Position numbers and translations under genes: made by a program
The notes under the pieces: model-generated
Database searches by the model: none
What the model was told of the DNA's origin: nothing
Seen by the model: the letters and a program-made list of their open reading frames with translations, nothing else
Assembly: GCF_035917675.1 (NCBI RefSeq)
Contig: NZ_CP109104.1
Location: 8,370,001 to 8,434,000 of the forward strand
Direction: 5' to 3'
From: Streptomyces sp. NBC_01775
GTDB lineage: Bacteria; Actinomycetota; Actinomycetes; Streptomycetales; Streptomycetaceae
DNA length: 64,000 bases
Shown here: positions 62,714-64,000 of the stretch, piece after piece
How positions within the stretch are numbered: position 1 is the stretch's first letter
Layout: every line of letters begins with the position of its first letter

Positions 62714-63486
62714 GAACGGCCCTGCACGCGGAATGGACGAAGATACGGACAGTCGCCGGCCCCCTGTGGCTGCTGCTCGGCATGATCGCGTCGACAGTGG
62801 CCCTGAGCGCCGGGGCGACCTCGGTGGTGACCTGCGCGTCCGCCGGCTGCGGCGGCGACATGACCAGGCTCAGCCTCATCGGCGTCGAACTTGGGCAGGC
62901 GCTGGTCGCCATCCTGGCCGTGCTGGTCATCAGCGGCGAGTACAGCTCGGGCCTGATCCGCACCACTCTCGCGGCGATGCCGTGCCGGCCCACCGTCTTC
63001 GCGGCCAAGGCCATCACTCTCACCGGCGTCGTGGCCGTGGCTGGAAGCATCGCGGTTCTCGGGTCGCTGCTGGCCGGGCGGTTCATTCTGCCCCGTCATG
63101 GCTTCACAGCCGCCCGCGGCTACCCGGCCCTGTCTCTGGCCGACGGGCCCACGCTGCGCGCGACCGCCGGGTCGATCCTCTACCTGACCCTGATCGCCCT
63201 GCTCAGCCTCGGCATCGCTGCCATCGTGCGGGACTCCGCGACCAGCATCGGGCTCATCCTCGGCCTGCTCTACCTTCTCCCCATCCTCTCCCAGGTGATC
63301 GGCGATCCGCACTGGCAGCGCCTGCTCCAGCAGATCGGGCCGATGAGCGCCGGGCTTGCCATCCAGGCCACCACCAATCTCCACAGCCTGCCCCTCAGCC
63401 CGTGGGCCGGTCTTGGCGTCACCGCCGGGTGGGCCGCCGTCGCGCTCGTGGCCGGCGGCCTACTGCTACGCATACGAGACGCCTAG
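62710..63486 (+). CDS. ABC-2-type permease, second subunit
   Basis: A 258-residue membrane protein with six helices and the same start (LHAEWTKIRTVAGPLWLL) and end (LLLRIRDA) as the core of the preceding permease, but without its outside domain. The second helix ends ISGEYSSGLIRTTLAAMPCR, as in the paralogue (STEYRKNLIHVTLA). The pair should form the heterodimeric channel of one exporter with the upstream ATPase. Its stop codon is overlapped by the end of a minus-strand IS481-type transposase gene. Confidence 0.93.
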   Translation: MRTALHAEWTKIRTVAGPLWLLLGMIASTVALSAGATSVVTCASAGCGGDMTRLSLIGVELGQALVAILAVLVISGEYSSGLIRTTLAAMPCRPTVFAAKAITLTGVVAVAGSIAVLGSLLAGRFILPRHGFTAARGYPALSLADGPTLRATAGSILYLTLIALLSLGIAAIVRDSATSIGLILGLLYLLPILSQVIGDPHWQRLLQQIGPMSAGLAIQATTNLHSLPLSPWAGLGVTAGWAAVALVAGGLLLRIRDA

Positions 63487-64000
63487 ATGTGTTGTTCGGG
63501 GAGGTTGGTGATGCGGCTGGCTGGGGTGTGGCCGCTGATTCCGGTGTGGGGTCGGTGGTAGTTGTACCAGTCCAGCCAGTCGGGGAAGGCTGCCTGTCGC
63601 TGGGCGTCTGAGGTATAGGGCTGGTGGTAGGCCCATTCGTCGAGCAGGGTGCGGTGGAAGCGTTCGACCTTGCCGTTGGTCTGTGGGCGCCATGGTCGCG
63701 TCCAGCGGGGAGAGATGCCCAGCTCGTGGCAGGTCTGGCGCCAGGTGTTCTTGGTGTAGGCCCAGGCGTTGTCGGTCAGGACACGTTCGACGGTGACGCC
63801 TTGTCGGGCGAACCATGCCGTGGCCCGTTGGAGGAAGTCCGCGCAAGTCGGGGCCGTCTCGTCGGGCAGGTCTTCGGTGTAGGCCAGGCGGGAGTGGTCA
63901 TCGAGCGCGGTGTGGAGGTAGGCGTATCCCATGCCGTGGCGACGGTCCTTGTTCGGGCTGCCCGCGGCCCGGCCGAGGACTTTGTGGCCGCCGCCGTCGG
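63483..64000 (-). CDS. IS481-family transposase, C-terminal part (continues past window)
   Basis: The minus-strand frame is open to the window edge (DGGGHKVLGRAAGSPNKDRR, then MGYAYLHTALDDHSRLAYTE). The three DDE catalytic acids of the integrase core are visible: Asp in ALDDHSRLAY, Asp in LTDNAWAY and Glu in NGKVERFHRTLLDEWAY. It ends ITNLPEQHI at 63483, so its last codons overlap the permease stop. The frame shows no damage within the window, so the element may be intact. The terminal repeat should lie near 63483-63510. Confidence 0.92.
   Translation of the reverse strand, partial: DGGGHKVLGRAAGSPNKDRRHGMGYAYLHTALDDHSRLAYTEDLPDETAPTCADFLQRATAWFARQGVTVERVLTDNAWAYTKNTWRQTCHELGISPRWTRPWRPQTNGKVERFHRTLLDEWAYHQPYTSDAQRQAAFPDWLDWYNYHRPHTGISGHTPASRITNLPEQHI

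Overview
This is about 64 kb of very GC-rich actinobacterial chromosome, almost certainly Streptomyces or a close relative. The signs are strong third-position G/C bias (long spurious open frames antisense to most genes), frequent GTG starts, GTGA/ATGA stop-start overlaps, rare TTA codons, MmyB-type XRE regulators and F420-type oxidoreductases. No tRNA, rRNA or CRISPR array was seen.

Positions 1-42760 are mostly conserved chromosome. A TetR regulator and a frameshifted drug exporter come first. Then come housekeeping genes: priA (degenerate actinobacterial type), fmt, rsmB, rpe, a SorC regulator, a KhtT/KhtU-like cation/proton antiporter pair, an FAD oxidoreductase, guaB1, a methyltransferase and an acetyltransferase. 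After a decayed interval (about 16.8-19.7 kb, interrupted by an intact Tat-exported carbonic anhydrase) there is an Lrp regulator / nitrilase-like amidohydrolase / flavin amine oxidase module. An F420-type oxidoreductase, a DUF5995 protein, an acetyltransferase, a nucleobase permease and an MFS transporter follow. An FMN riboswitch then precedes ribD-ribE-ribM-ribBA-ribH, which runs into hisE-hisG, a PH-domain protein and two tandem CNNM/CorC genes. Those converge on an orphan EccA-like AAA ATPase. A uridine-kinase-like P-loop protein and an exported C39-like peptidase close the block.

Positions 42760-64000 are accessory. They hold intact small modules separated by gene wreckage: an integrase remnant fused to a broken SDR gene, head-to-head TetR and FAD-oxidase remnants, and transposase scraps. 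The intact modules are (1) a molybdenum hydroxylase operon in the order of E. coli paoABCD (exported 2Fe-2S subunit, FAD/4Fe-4S subunit, Moco subunit, XdhC maturation factor), with a zinc alcohol dehydrogenase, an MFS exporter and a divergent XRE regulator upstream; (2) an alpha/beta hydrolase with a WYL regulator; (3) an exported class-A-beta-lactamase-like serine hydrolase; (4) a two-component system divergent from a three-gene ABC transporter. The first permease of module 4 carries a large extracytoplasmic lectin-like (DUF1349-type) insertion between its first two membrane helices. An IS481-type element begins exactly at the last permease's stop codon and runs off the window.

The most novel-looking system is the two-component/ABC module with the sugar-binding-like permease loop (58.3-63.5 kb). 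The paoABCD/alcohol dehydrogenase/exporter group is a plausible cell-surface alcohol-aldehyde oxidation route. Many fragments show that the second third of the accessory part has lost DNA repeatedly.
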